64,000 nt of DNA from Bacteroidota bacterium (GTDB lineage: Bacteria; Bacteroidota; Bacteroidia; Bacteroidales; CAIWKO01). The stretch's first letter is position 1; every line of letters starts with the position of its first letter. The translations under genes were made by a program, and so were the position numbers. The stretch lies in the NCBI GenBank assembly GCA_037133915.1, contig JBAXND010000004.1:1-64000 (forward strand). Direction: 5' to 3'. The notes beneath the pieces are model-generated. The model had not been told where the DNA came from. It did not search any database and was given only the letters and a program-made list of their open reading frames with translations. Below, one piece after another: positions 1 to 8,617 of the stretch.

Positions 1-54
1 TGAAGGTGGTCAAATTAAAACGGCGTAGACTGGTCAATTTAGGCGGCGTATCCA
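1..54. mobile_element. End of an IS21-family-type insertion sequence (rest lies outside the window)
   Basis: Two imperfect direct repeats of about 20 bases lie at 7-27 and 31-50; both begin TGGTCAA and end GGCGTA. Multiple short terminal repeats of this kind, with an outer terminal CA, are typical of IS21-family ends. The first CA after the repeats is at 53-54, and the ORF6N coding sequence resumes directly after it, which fits an insertion junction there. No transposase is visible, so the family assignment rests only on the terminal repeats. Confidence 0.55.
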
Positions 55-808
55 CGTAAGAAGAAATGCAGAACGATTTCCTGCAACATTTATTTTTCAA
101 CTAAAAGAAAAAGAATGGGAGAACTTGAGGTCACAAATTGTGACCTCAAGTTCTGAACATGGCGGTCGCCGATATCTACCTTATGTCTTTACTGAGCAGG
201 GAGTCGCCATGCTATCCGCAGTATTGAAAAGCAGCACAGCCATTAACGTCAGCATACAGATCATGCAAACCTTTGTCCAAATGCGAAAATTTATTGCAGA
301 TAATGCAGTTGTTTTTCATCGGCTGGATAAGGTGGAACGCAAGCAGATCGAAGCCGATGAAAAGTTTGACCGTATTTTTTCCGCAATGGAAAAAAGGGAA
401 CTCAAACCTGAAAAAGGCATTTTCTTTGATGGCCAGATTTACGATGCCTATTCCTTTATTGCAGATCTCATTCGTAATGCCGGCAAATCAATTATCCTTA
501 TCGATAATTACATTGATGATTCCGTACTCACACTACTTACAAAAAGGAAGAAAGGCGTAAAACTCACCATTTACACCAAAGAAATGAACAAACAGCTTCA
601 GTTAGACATCAGCAAGTATAACGCACAGTATGAACCGGTGCAGGTCATTGAACTCAAGCATGCCCACGATCGTTTCCTGATCATTGACGAAAAAGAACTT
701 TACCATATTGGCGCTTCATTAAAAGACATTGGTAAAAAGTGGTTTGCATTTTCAAAAATGAGTGCTGAATGTTTCTCAATGCTGGAAAAACTCAAACAAT
801 TAACATAA
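55..808 (+). pseudogene. ORF6N-domain protein, 5'-truncated by an insertion sequence
   Basis: The readable frame continues upstream of the first possible start (TTG at 125). Residues encoded from about 56 (VRRNAERFPATFIFQL) match the middle of the ORF6N domain, a DNA-binding-type domain found in phage antirepressor-like and Bacteroidota chromosomal proteins. The first part of the domain and the start codon are missing; the upstream frame runs into the insertion-sequence end and a stop at 26-28. After the ORF6N remnant come a helical linker and a C-terminal region with HDRFLIID followed by GASLKD, which resembles a phospholipase-D-like half site. Such ORF6N plus PLD-like proteins are normally about 280-300 residues. 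A shortened product from the TTG cannot be excluded. Loss of function is inferred. Confidence 0.7.
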
Positions 809-957
809 GCAGCGTATAGAGAACCCGGCACTCACTTTATTGAACACTTTAATTTTTTAGGTATTTGATTTTAATTCGTGTGTGTGCGATTCGTACATTT
901 GAATGTTCGTTCTTCAAGGAATAATCTGCTTTTTCTTCAACATTTTTATACCTGAAT

Positions 958-2505
958 ATGAAAACAAAACTCCTGTTTGCCTTGATAGTGCTCATTGGCG
1001 GGATGCAGGTTCCCTGCTTTTCGCAATTCAATGACGGTGATTCACTGACGTTCTGGTCGCCATCATACATAGACTGGCCTCCGCTGTGGGGTGCCCCGCA
1101 ACGCGAAATCAAAACAGTATGCAAAAAGGCCGGGAATCATTGTTATGTGTTTACTGAAATCATCGGCCCTCAGATTTTACAGACAGATGCAGATAACCTC
1201 GTGCAAACGTTCGACAACCAATATTATCAGGCGCTCACTTCAAAATATGGACCCATACCTGATGTTTTTGATGGTGATTCAAATATTTTTATCGTTTTTC
1301 TGGATGAGAATAACTGGTGCGGATATTTTGATCCCGGGCAACAAATGTCGGACTCCATGGTGTTTGCCACCTGGGGCAAGCACAGCTCCGAGCGGGAGAT
1401 TATTTTTGTTGCGAGTCAATGCTACCAAGGTGCCGCAGAAATAGTTGCCCATGAGTTCGGGCACCTGCTGCACTGGCAGCAGGACCACTCTCCCGAACCG
1501 GCCGTCAACCCTACCCATTACTGGGAAGAAGCTTGGGTGGATGAAGGATTCTCTACCTTTGCAGCGATATACCTGACAGAAAATATTTTCCAGCACAATG
1601 TACCTGATGCCTATTCCTTTTTCACCAACGACCCCGATATCCCTCTTATTTATTTCTCCAATTACAATCAGGTAAAATTATTCATGTTATTCATGTTTGA
1701 GCATTACGGAAACTGGAACTATATTTCAACACTTATCAGTAACCAGCTTAATGGTATTCCGGGTGTTGAAAGTACCCTTAACACACTGGGATATTCACAA
1801 TCATTTGATGATGCCTTTGAACAGTGGATAATTGCGAACTATGCCGATGACTCTGTTTATGATGGAGGAAAATACGGGTATTTACATTATAATTTCGCTC
1901 CCTGCTCGCTCTCCGACATTCACAGTACATTTCCGCTTTCAACGGTTCAGTCAACTGTAAATCCATATGCGGCTGATTATATCGGATTCACGTCTTCAAC
2001 ATCCAAAACCATAACCATTGCCTTCAATGGTCAGCCTGATTCGAAATTTCGTGTGGATATAATCTTGAAGAATACTTCGAATGACGCAATTGACAGCATA
2101 ATCAGCATGCCGCTCGACAGCGTGAATCATGGCACATTCGTGACAACGGGCTTTGGCTCTGATTACGACCGGGTGGTTATGGCGGTAATGAATATTGATT
2201 CCACGATTCATGAAAACAACACGGCTTCATATTCCTACTCGGCAACTGAAACGTCGGGTGTAAAAGAAAACACCTTCGCGGTTTTAGAAGTATTCCCAAA
2301 CCCTGCAACAGATTTATTATACTTAACCGTTCCCGGAAACGGAATGACAAATGTAACCTTACAGGATATTCAGGGGCGGCTTCAATACAACGGAGTCATC
2401 TGTGGTTCCGGAATAATTGATATCCGCAATCTTGCCGATGGCATTTATTTTCTGAAAGCAAACGGCATTGAAGGATGCTTCACAAAAAAAATAATGAAAT
2501 ACTGA
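958..2505 (+). CDS. Secreted zinc metalloprotease with T9SS sorting domain
   Basis: The 515-residue product has a signal peptide (about residues 1-22, ending CFSQ). The zinc-protease motif HEFGH is at residues 165-169, followed about 20 residues later by EEAWVDEGFSTF, whose glutamate would be the third zinc ligand of a gluzincin-type (M30-like) enzyme. The C-terminal 80 residues begin with VFPNPATDLLYL and end with a Lys-rich tail, a T9SS type A sorting signal. The protein is therefore probably exported through the outer membrane and either released or attached to the surface. The substrate is unknown. It stands alone between the truncated ORF6N gene and a glycine-rich secreted protein. The protease assignment is strong; the exact MEROPS family is uncertain. 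Confidence 0.85.
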   Translation: MKTKLLFALIVLIGGMQVPCFSQFNDGDSLTFWSPSYIDWPPLWGAPQREIKTVCKKAGNHCYVFTEIIGPQILQTDADNLVQTFDNQYYQALTSKYGPIPDVFDGDSNIFIVFLDENNWCGYFDPGQQMSDSMVFATWGKHSSEREIIFVASQCYQGAAEIVAHEFGHLLHWQQDHSPEPAVNPTHYWEEAWVDEGFSTFAAIYLTENIFQHNVPDAYSFFTNDPDIPLIYFSNYNQVKLFMLFMFEHYGNWNYISTLISNQLNGIPGVESTLNTLGYSQSFDDAFEQWIIANYADDSVYDGGKYGYLHYNFAPCSLSDIHSTFPLSTVQSTVNPYAADYIGFTSSTSKTITIAFNGQPDSKFRVDIILKNTSNDAIDSIISMPLDSVNHGTFVTTGFGSDYDRVVMAVMNIDSTIHENNTASYSYSATETSGVKENTFAVLEVFPNPATDLLYLTVPGNGMTNVTLQDIQGRLQYNGVICGSGIIDIRNLADGIYFLKANGIEGCFTKKIMKY

Positions 2506-2723
2506 TAATAACCGAATAAAATCAGGCCCCCCGCCCTGAGTATCTATATTATGAATAAGTATCAGAAAGAATATGTTTACCGAATAAACAAACACACCCT
2601 GAAAAGAAATTCATTATTGACATTTGCATCCCCGTAAAGCTGATGTAGGTCACTACCGCGTATTAGTGCGTATTCCTGTATCAAAATATTTGAGTACTTT
2701 AGTATTTTGAAAAACGGAATCGT

Positions 2724-4247
2724 ATGATAACACTAATCTCTCGTGCATTAAGGCTGCTGTCATTGCTTTTTATACTGTTTTTATTCTCAGAAACGACCTA
2801 TTCACAGGGCGTAGCAGTGAATGTTTCAGGTCTTCCGGCCGACAGCTCAGCCATTTTTGATGCCAACAGCAACAATCAGGGTGTGCTTGTCCCACGCATG
2901 ACCACTGCCGAGCGGAACGCAATTACAAATCCTGCCATAGGGCTGCTGATTTTTAACAAAACAACCAATTGTTTCAACTTCTATAAGGCAGGCGGGTGGT
3001 ATGAGCTTTGCGGCAATTGCGTTCAGCCGCCATCGCCTGTTGCAGGCAGCAATAGTCCGCGGTGCGCGGGAGATACGCTTAAACTCACAGCTAGTACTAT
3101 CGCCGGGGTTACCTACTCATGGACAGGTCCCAACGGCTTTTCGTCAACGGCTCAAAATCCAATGATACCGAATGCCGGAACAGCAAACACAGGGATTTAC
3201 AGCCTGATTGCCACAAACAGTCAGAACTGTTCGAGTAATGTGATAACTCTGGGTGCCTTGGTGCTGCCTTCACCTGTATCAACATTCACTTATGCTCCAA
3301 ATCCCCCGAGTCTAAATCAGAATGTAACCTTTACACCGACACAGACCGGTGCACAGTTTTATCTATGGGCGTTCCAAAATGGTTCCCCATCAACAAGCAC
3401 ATCACAAAATCCGGTTGTAACCTGGACAACCTCGGGCAATGCCACAGTAAGCATACAGGTAACCAACAATGGCTGTTCCTCTGTAAGCACGACCGCAGTA
3501 AATGTGCAAGGCTGCACACACAGCTCTCAAACGTTCAGTTATACAGGTAGTATTGTTAACTGGACGGTACCTATTGATGCCTGTGCCCTAACTATAGAAG
3601 TTTGGGGTGCGCAGGGCGGAAACACAGGCGGTCTCGGAGCGCGCATGCGAGGCGAATTCACGGGGTTAAACGGACAGACATTAAAAATACTTGTTGGCGG
3701 ACAAGGCGGAATGAATGGTGCTAATAATGCCGGTGGTGGGGGCGGTTCGTTTGTTACGACTTCGGCAAACAGTCCGCTCATTATTGCCGGAGGAGGTGGT
3801 GGTAATGTAACCAACCCTAACAATAACATGCATGCATCAATAGGCACTAGTGGTATGGACGGTAATAGTACATCTTATCCGTCGCAATATGGTGCCGGTG
3901 GAACTAATGGAAATGGCGGCGGGCCGGGCGGTTGTGCTGCTGCCGGAGGTGGATTACTAACAGACGGAGCCTTTTCCGGTTGCGGATATACTTCAGCTAA
4001 TGCCGGCAAAGCTTTTGTGAATGGCGGTGCCGGCGGCAACCTGTCAGGGAATGCCACCGGTGGATTTGGCGGTGGCGGTGGTGGCGGCGGCTCGGGTGGC
4101 GGCGGTGGCGGCGGATATTCGGGTGGTGGCGGCTCGTACCATTATCCCGGAAACGGCGGTGGCGGCGGCTCATACAACTCAGGCGCCAACCAGAGTAACA
4201 GCGCACAAGTGCAATCGGGAAACGGACAGGTAACGATTACGTGGTAA
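2724..4247 (+). CDS. Secreted Ig/PKD-like protein with large glycine-rich domain
   Basis: The 507-residue product starts with a signal peptide (about residues 1-28, ending TYSQ). Residues about 29-95 carry the recurrent Bacteroidota surface-protein segment DSSAIFDANSNNQGVLVPRM, known from many exported proteins. Two Ig/PKD-like modules follow (about 100-262). From about residue 265 a beta-rich segment (FSYTGSIVNWTVP, then IEVWGAQGG) opens a glycine-rich domain that runs to the C-terminus and holds long runs of Gly broken by Ser, Tyr and Asn. The last residues (GQVTITW) close the domain and no T9SS type A tail is visible. This layout matches the glycine-rich surface domain also seen in eukaryotic receptor tyrosine kinases and bacterial exoproteins. 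Adhesive or structural function is only inferred. Confidence 0.75.
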   Translation: MITLISRALRLLSLLFILFLFSETTYSQGVAVNVSGLPADSSAIFDANSNNQGVLVPRMTTAERNAITNPAIGLLIFNKTTNCFNFYKAGGWYELCGNCVQPPSPVAGSNSPRCAGDTLKLTASTIAGVTYSWTGPNGFSSTAQNPMIPNAGTANTGIYSLIATNSQNCSSNVITLGALVLPSPVSTFTYAPNPPSLNQNVTFTPTQTGAQFYLWAFQNGSPSTSTSQNPVVTWTTSGNATVSIQVTNNGCSSVSTTAVNVQGCTHSSQTFSYTGSIVNWTVPIDACALTIEVWGAQGGNTGGLGARMRGEFTGLNGQTLKILVGGQGGMNGANNAGGGGGSFVTTSANSPLIIAGGGGGNVTNPNNNMHASIGTSGMDGNSTSYPSQYGAGGTNGNGGGPGGCAAAGGGLLTDGAFSGCGYTSANAGKAFVNGGAGGNLSGNATGGFGGGGGGGGSGGGGGGGYSGGGGSYHYPGNGGGGGSYNSGANQSNSAQVQSGNGQVTITW

Positions 4248-4252
4248 TGAGT

Positions 4253-4284
4253 AATTAACAATTCGTGATTAATAATTGTTAATT
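4253..4284. repeat. Perfect 11-bp inverted repeat with 10-nt loop
   Basis: AATTAACAATT (4253-4263) and AATTGTTAATT (4274-4284) are perfect inverted repeats just after the stop codon of the glycine-rich protein gene. The arm is AT-only apart from one C/G pair and no T-run follows, so it is not a classical terminator. It may be a weak transcript end or the remnant of a dispersed AT-rich element. Confidence 0.6.
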
Positions 4285-4353
4285 GAAATTTAGAATTCCG
4301 GTTCTGTTTCGATATAATACTGTACTACCTTTACGCGGCTAAAACATTATTGA

Positions 4354-5343
4354 ATGAAACGCCTACTCCTTACTACATTTCTAACTTTTACTGCTTGCCT
4401 GGTATATTGTAAATCTCCGGAAAAACCGGAATATCCCGCGGACACATTATCGTATGAGTTTTATGGAACGATTGCATCACTTGACAGCAGTGTACTGACC
4501 GTGCGCAGAACCTTCGGAGATTTTTTGCCTGAGACCGGAACAGAAGGAACGTTGTCCAAAAGTTTTGAGCTGAAAATGTTCAATGAAATGACAAACGGCT
4601 GGATAGAAATTGGTCAGAGCATTGTGAAATATATAAATAAAGACACCATTGCATTTGACGTTAAAAGCGTGCTCACGGATACTGATACGGACAGCAATAA
4701 ATCTGAGTACTTCAAGCCATTTTCCGAAATTAAATTCACTTGGGCCGGATCCATTCCGCGCGATGACCTTGCATATAAAACCGGCATGAGTTATTATAAT
4801 AAAGATAATGACATTGCCATGCAGTACTTTGAACGAACACTTAAACTCAACCCGGAATATCACAAAGCCCTGAACATGCTGGGAGTTATCAAACAATCGA
4901 AAAATGAATTTGATTCGGCGATTGTTTATTTTGAACGGGCACTGGCACTTGACGGTCGCAATGTGACCTATCTTAAAAACATGGCCATGGCGTGGTTTGC
5001 TCAAGGCAAGTACCGCGAATCGCACGATTATGCGTGTCAGGCAATAACATTTGACTCTACCGATGCTCAGGCTCATTTTCTGAAAGGAATGACTCAGTAT
5101 TATTTGCTGAAGGTTTCATCAACAGATGAAACGAAACAACAGGTTACAAAAGAACTTGACATTGCATTAAATCTTGACCCCAACAATAATTATTTCTATT
5201 CTCAGCGGGCATATATCCGTAACGAATTTGGTGACCACGAAGGTGCCTGCAACGATGCTAAAAAAGTGGAAATGTTAGGCGGAAACGATGCTGAAATGCT
5301 TATGAATGCATATTGCACCAATCATAAAAAAGAAAAACAATGA
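4354..5343 (+). CDS. Exported TPR-repeat protein
   Basis: The 329-residue product has an N-terminal export signal (about residues 1-20). It might be a lipoprotein, but no clean lipobox is visible. Residues about 30-130 form a beta-rich region without a recognised domain. About residues 135-315 hold four to five tetratricopeptide repeats, for example the unit with YFERTLKLNPEYHKALNMLG and the unit with YFERALALDGRNVTYLKNMA. TPRs mediate protein-protein contacts. The stop codon overlaps the next start (ATGA, 5340-5343), so this gene is translationally coupled to the beta-barrel gene, which suggests an envelope role. A possible -7 box, TACCTTTA, lies at 4326-4333, about 20 nt before the start. 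Confidence 0.8.
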   Translation: MKRLLLTTFLTFTACLVYCKSPEKPEYPADTLSYEFYGTIASLDSSVLTVRRTFGDFLPETGTEGTLSKSFELKMFNEMTNGWIEIGQSIVKYINKDTIAFDVKSVLTDTDTDSNKSEYFKPFSEIKFTWAGSIPRDDLAYKTGMSYYNKDNDIAMQYFERTLKLNPEYHKALNMLGVIKQSKNEFDSAIVYFERALALDGRNVTYLKNMAMAWFAQGKYRESHDYACQAITFDSTDAQAHFLKGMTQYYLLKVSSTDETKQQVTKELDIALNLDPNNNYFYSQRAYIRNEFGDHEGACNDAKKVEMLGGNDAEMLMNAYCTNHKKEKQ

Positions 5344-5963
5344 AACGTGCGCTCGCACTGTTGATAATCAGTATAACTGTTATTTCAAGTATCAACGGTC
5401 AAACAGTTTTTAAAGGCGGACTCAGTTTGGGTATTACGGCAAGCCAGATTTCAGGAGACCAGCTATCAGGGTTTAACAAAGCAGGTATTTTTGGCGGTGC
5501 GTTTGTGAATTTCCGTTTTACCACACGTTCAGCATTGCAATTTGAGATGAATTATATTCAGAAGGGAAGTGCCCACAACCCTAAACCAGGCGCGGTCGAT
5601 CCTCATTCATACAAATTAAACCTTCAATACATTGAAATTCCGATATTATACAACTGGTTGTTCAACAAACGTTTTGAATTTGAACTGGGTCCAACAGTTG
5701 CCTTTTTAATGAAATCGACAGAAAAGGACGAGGGCGGTATTATGCCCGACACGCGGCCATTTAACTGGTATGAAGTTGGCGTGCTTGGCGGAATACAGTT
5801 TAATATTTCGGAAAATTTCAGGGCCGGATTCAGAGGACAAAATTCAATACTACCGGTGCGTAATCATGCGGGCAATGTAACGTATCGCCTGAACCGCGGA
5901 CAATACAATAGTTTATTGCTATTAAATCTTACCTATGAATTCAGCAGCCGAAAAAAAGACTAA
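5340..5963 (+). CDS. Outer-membrane beta-barrel (porin-like) protein
   Basis: The 207-residue product has a cleavable signal peptide (about 1-20, ending INGQ), followed by GGLSLGITASQISGDQ and alternating hydrophobic/polar beta-strands typical of the small outer-membrane beta-barrel family (OMP_b-brl_2, PF13568) of Bacteroidota. It ends LLLLNLTYEFSSRKKD. The start overlaps the TPR gene by 4 nt. Its 3' end overlaps the start of the ubiX-like gene by 29 nt. Substrate or partner is unknown; the TPR neighbour may be a functional partner. Confidence 0.8.
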   Translation: MKRALALLIISITVISSINGQTVFKGGLSLGITASQISGDQLSGFNKAGIFGGAFVNFRFTTRSALQFEMNYIQKGSAHNPKPGAVDPHSYKLNLQYIEIPILYNWLFNKRFEFELGPTVAFLMKSTEKDEGGIMPDTRPFNWYEVGVLGGIQFNISENFRAGFRGQNSILPVRNHAGNVTYRLNRGQYNSLLLLNLTYEFSSRKKD

Positions 5964-6519
5964 GAAAATTATTGTAGGGGTAACCGGTGCCAGTGGTGCT
6001 ATTTATGCAAAACTACTGATAGAGAAATTATATACTCTGGGAAGCCAGATTGAAGATTGTGCTCTGGTGTTCTCAGATAATGCAAAAGATGTATGGCACT
6101 ACGAACTGGGTGATGATTCGTGGAAAACACTTCCTTTTAAAAGTTATGCATCCAATGATTTTTTTGCACCTGCAGCCTCAGGATCGGCGGGCTACAATAC
6201 TATGATAATTTGCCCTTGCTCTGTCGCAACTCTGGGTCGTATTGCGAATGGTATATCAACTGATTTAATGACACGCAGTGCTGATGTGATGCTGAAGGAA
6301 CGAAAAAAACTAATTCTGTGTGTTCGCGAAATGCCTTACAGCATCATTCATTTGAACAACATGAAAATTGCCACTGAAGCAGGGGCCGTCATTTGTCCTG
6401 CCTCACCATCGTTCTATTCACAGCCGGCAGACATTACCGCACTTTCATATACCGTCGTGGACAAGTTGCTTGCTCTTGCAGGTTTTGAATTTGAACGTTA
6501 TCGCTGGGGCGAAAAATAA
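5935..6519 (+). CDS. ubiX: UbiX-family flavin prenyltransferase
   Basis: The 194-residue product has the N-terminal flavin-binding loop KIIVGVTGASGAIYAKLL, the central PCSVATLGRIANGISTDLMT segment and CVREMPYSIIHLNNM near residue 125, all diagnostic of UbiX/Pad1. The enzyme prenylates FMN with dimethylallyl phosphate to make the cofactor of UbiD-type decarboxylases. The length is normal for the family. The start at 5935 lies 29 nt inside the beta-barrel gene in another frame; the next in-frame Met would remove the flavin-binding loop, so the overlap is probably real. No ubiD partner lies in the window. In a menaquinone-using Bacteroidota the physiological decarboxylase is unclear. Confidence 0.9.
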   Translation: MNSAAEKKTKKIIVGVTGASGAIYAKLLIEKLYTLGSQIEDCALVFSDNAKDVWHYELGDDSWKTLPFKSYASNDFFAPAASGSAGYNTMIICPCSVATLGRIANGISTDLMTRSADVMLKERKKLILCVREMPYSIIHLNNMKIATEAGAVICPASPSFYSQPADITALSYTVVDKLLALAGFEFERYRWGEK

Positions 6520-6525
6520 TCTTTT

Positions 6526-7011
6526 CTAATTATCAGTTTCTATAACGTTGAGGTAAGCTTTGAGATTATCATTTCTGACCAGCTTTGAACCTTCAACTGT
6601 GCTGCTCCAATCGCCGGATGTAATGATAAATTCTATTATTGTATTTTCAGGTAATACTATGGGCATCTGCTGAACTCTTTCATGGTTGGGCCCGCGAAAA
6701 ACGACAGGACCATATTTCTTTTTATCAATATCTGTAAGAACAGCACCGTTTATACTTTTAATAAATATGCGCACTTCATTGTAATTATATGTTCCAGGGT
6801 CATTCTTGTTGACGATAATATCTGTAGCACAATCGCTGAAGATATTTACCACATACCAGGTTTTACCGGCAGGAACTGTAAACTTTGCAGCAGGGTTGAA
6901 AAACTCTATCAGTTTAGCTTTACCCTTTGGATAGTTGGATTGCGCATTTAAAAAAGGAAAAGACAGCATGCACATCAAAGCTGTAGCAAATATTATTTTA
7001 TGCGTTTTCAT
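6526..7011 (-). CDS. Small secreted protein of unknown function
   Basis: The 161-residue product has a clear signal peptide (about 1-23, ending FLNAQ). The mature part looks all-beta, with FTVPAGKTWYVVNIFS and a later segment MPIVLPENTIIEFIITSGDW, suggesting a jelly-roll or cupin-like sandwich, but no family is recognised. It begins 7 nt downstream of pgi on the same strand and is probably cotranscribed with it. It converges with ubiX, with only 6 nt between the stop codons. Nothing supports a metabolic link to Pgi. Confidence 0.7.
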   Translation of the reverse strand: MKTHKIIFATALMCMLSFPFLNAQSNYPKGKAKLIEFFNPAAKFTVPAGKTWYVVNIFSDCATDIIVNKNDPGTYNYNEVRIFIKSINGAVLTDIDKKKYGPVVFRGPNHERVQQMPIVLPENTIIEFIITSGDWSSTVEGSKLVRNDNLKAYLNVIETDN

Positions 7012-7018
7012 TTTAATT

Positions 7019-8380
7019 CTAATTATTCGTTCCTGATTTTACTTTATCTGCCATTTGTTTTGTTTCCGCTTCATACCCGGGCTTTCCGAGCAATGCGAAC
7101 ATATTATTTTTATAGGCTTCAACGCCCGGCTGATCGAATGGATTCACGCCCAACGCATAACCGCTAAGCGCGCAAGCAAATTCATAAAAGTAAATTAATT
7201 GTCCGAGGCATTCTTCATCCAATCGCGGAATACTGATGCGTATGTTGGGAACACCTCCGTCAATATGCGCCAGCAGGGTACCACTTTCGGCCACATGATT
7301 GACTTCCGAAAGTTTTTTACCTGCAATAAAATTCAAGCCATCAAGATTCTCCTTATTCTCAGGAATCACCACCTTTCTTTGCGAATTCGCCACCGAGAGT
7401 ACCGTTTCAAAAATTATGCGCTGTCCATCCTGAATGTATTGCCCCATTGAATGCAAATCAGTAGTAAAATTGACACCTGCCGGAAAAATGCCTTTATGCT
7501 GCTTCCCTTCACTTTCGCCATAAAGCTGTTTCCACCATTCTGTAAGGCTTACCAAGCGAGGTTCGTACGTAACCATTATCTCCACATTTTTACCTTTACG
7601 ATACAGCGCGTTGCGGGCTGCCGCGTAGATTATGGCAGGATTCTCCTTAAGAGAAGATGGCGCTGCAAGATGCCTTTGCATGCATCCCGCACCATCTAAT
7701 AGTTTACGAATATTCAACCCGGCAACGGCAACGGGTAATAGCCCAACAGGAGTCAGTACAGAATATCGGCCACCCACATCATCAGGGATTACGTAAGTTG
7801 AATACCCTTCGCTATCAGCTAGCTTTTTAAGTGCGCCTTTTGCCTTATCTGTAATAGCAATGATGCGTTTGCGGGCACTTTCAACACCATATTTTTCTTC
7901 AATGTGTGCCTTCAGAATACGAAATGCAATAGCCGTTTCTGTAGTAGTTCCTGATTTTGAAATAACACACAGTGCATAATCTTTTTTATCAAGGACATCG
8001 AGAAGGTCGGCAATGTAGTCTTCGCTGATATTTTGCCCCGCATATAGGATTTTAGGGGAATTGCCCCCGTTGTTCAACATACTGAAACTATGTCCCAATG
8101 ATTCGACCACCGCACGGGTGCCCAGGTAAGAACCGCCTATACCAAGCACCACCATATATTCAACGTTCCCCCGCAAACTATTTGCTTCTGCATCTATACG
8201 TGCGACAAGGTCATCGTTTACATCAGCAGGCAGCGTAAGCCATCCCAGAAAATCACGCCCGGCACCCGATTGTGAAATGAGTGTTTGAAAATGGGTTTCC
8301 ATTTCACGCTCCACTTGCAGGAGTTCTTCAGATGAAACTGCCGTCTCTATATTATCAACATCAACACTAACCTTAATCAT
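7019..8380 (-). CDS. pgi: Glucose-6-phosphate isomerase
   Basis: The 453-residue product is of the short bacterial Pgi class. It contains the SIS-fold glycine loop GIGGSYLG (80-87), the phosphate-binding SKSGTTTET (141-149), GGRYSVLTPVGLLP further on and the C-terminal NPFDQPGVEAYK signature. It interconverts glucose-6-phosphate and fructose-6-phosphate in glycolysis and gluconeogenesis, in the cytoplasm. A Bacteroidota-type promoter reading leftwards lies at 8436-8468. The small secreted protein gene follows 7 nt downstream. Confidence 0.97.
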   Translation of the reverse strand: MIKVSVDVDNIETAVSSEELLQVEREMETHFQTLISQSGAGRDFLGWLTLPADVNDDLVARIDAEANSLRGNVEYMVVLGIGGSYLGTRAVVESLGHSFSMLNNGGNSPKILYAGQNISEDYIADLLDVLDKKDYALCVISKSGTTTETAIAFRILKAHIEEKYGVESARKRIIAITDKAKGALKKLADSEGYSTYVIPDDVGGRYSVLTPVGLLPVAVAGLNIRKLLDGAGCMQRHLAAPSSLKENPAIIYAAARNALYRKGKNVEIMVTYEPRLVSLTEWWKQLYGESEGKQHKGIFPAGVNFTTDLHSMGQYIQDGQRIIFETVLSVANSQRKVVIPENKENLDGLNFIAGKKLSEVNHVAESGTLLAHIDGGVPNIRISIPRLDEECLGQLIYFYEFACALSGYALGVNPFDQPGVEAYKNNMFALLGKPGYEAETKQMADKVKSGTNN

Positions 8381-8435
8381 TGGATAATTGTTTAACTTTG
8401 CCTTTTATGAAATGAATGCTATGGCTTATTATCTT

Positions 8436-8468
8436 CAAAAATATGGAATTTACGGACACCGGAACAAT
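8436..8468 (-). promoter_or_regulatory. Probable Bacteroidota-type promoter for pgi
   Basis: Read on the minus strand, TATTTTTG (8436-8443) fits the -7 consensus TAnnTTTG, and ATTG (8465-8468) lies 21 nt upstream as a one-mismatch -33 element. The implied leader is about 50 nt. Confidence 0.4.
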
Positions 8469-8472
8469 AAAA

Positions 8473-8500
8473 AAAAGAGTGGTAAATTTACCACTCTTTT
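8473..8500. terminator. Perfect palindrome with A/T flanks, terminator-like
   Basis: The 28-base palindrome reads AAAAGAGTGG, TAAATTTA, CCACTCTTTT. On either strand it would form a hairpin followed by a T-run. No gene that would end here is visible on either side, since both flanking genes start away from it. It may end a short unannotated transcript or block read-through. Confidence 0.5.
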
Positions 8501-8617
8501 CCAGAAAATAATAACCAAAATTTTGTAAGGCTTAACAGCGATTATATTAACCACATGAAAAAATAAAGAGCCTTTAAATAACCATTTCAAAGGTACAACA
8601 CATATAAAGCAGTAGAT

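Noticed and set aside
4477..5076. 199-residue open frame on - across the TPR gene
   Set aside because: It is antisense to the TPR protein, which has clear repeats and a signal peptide.
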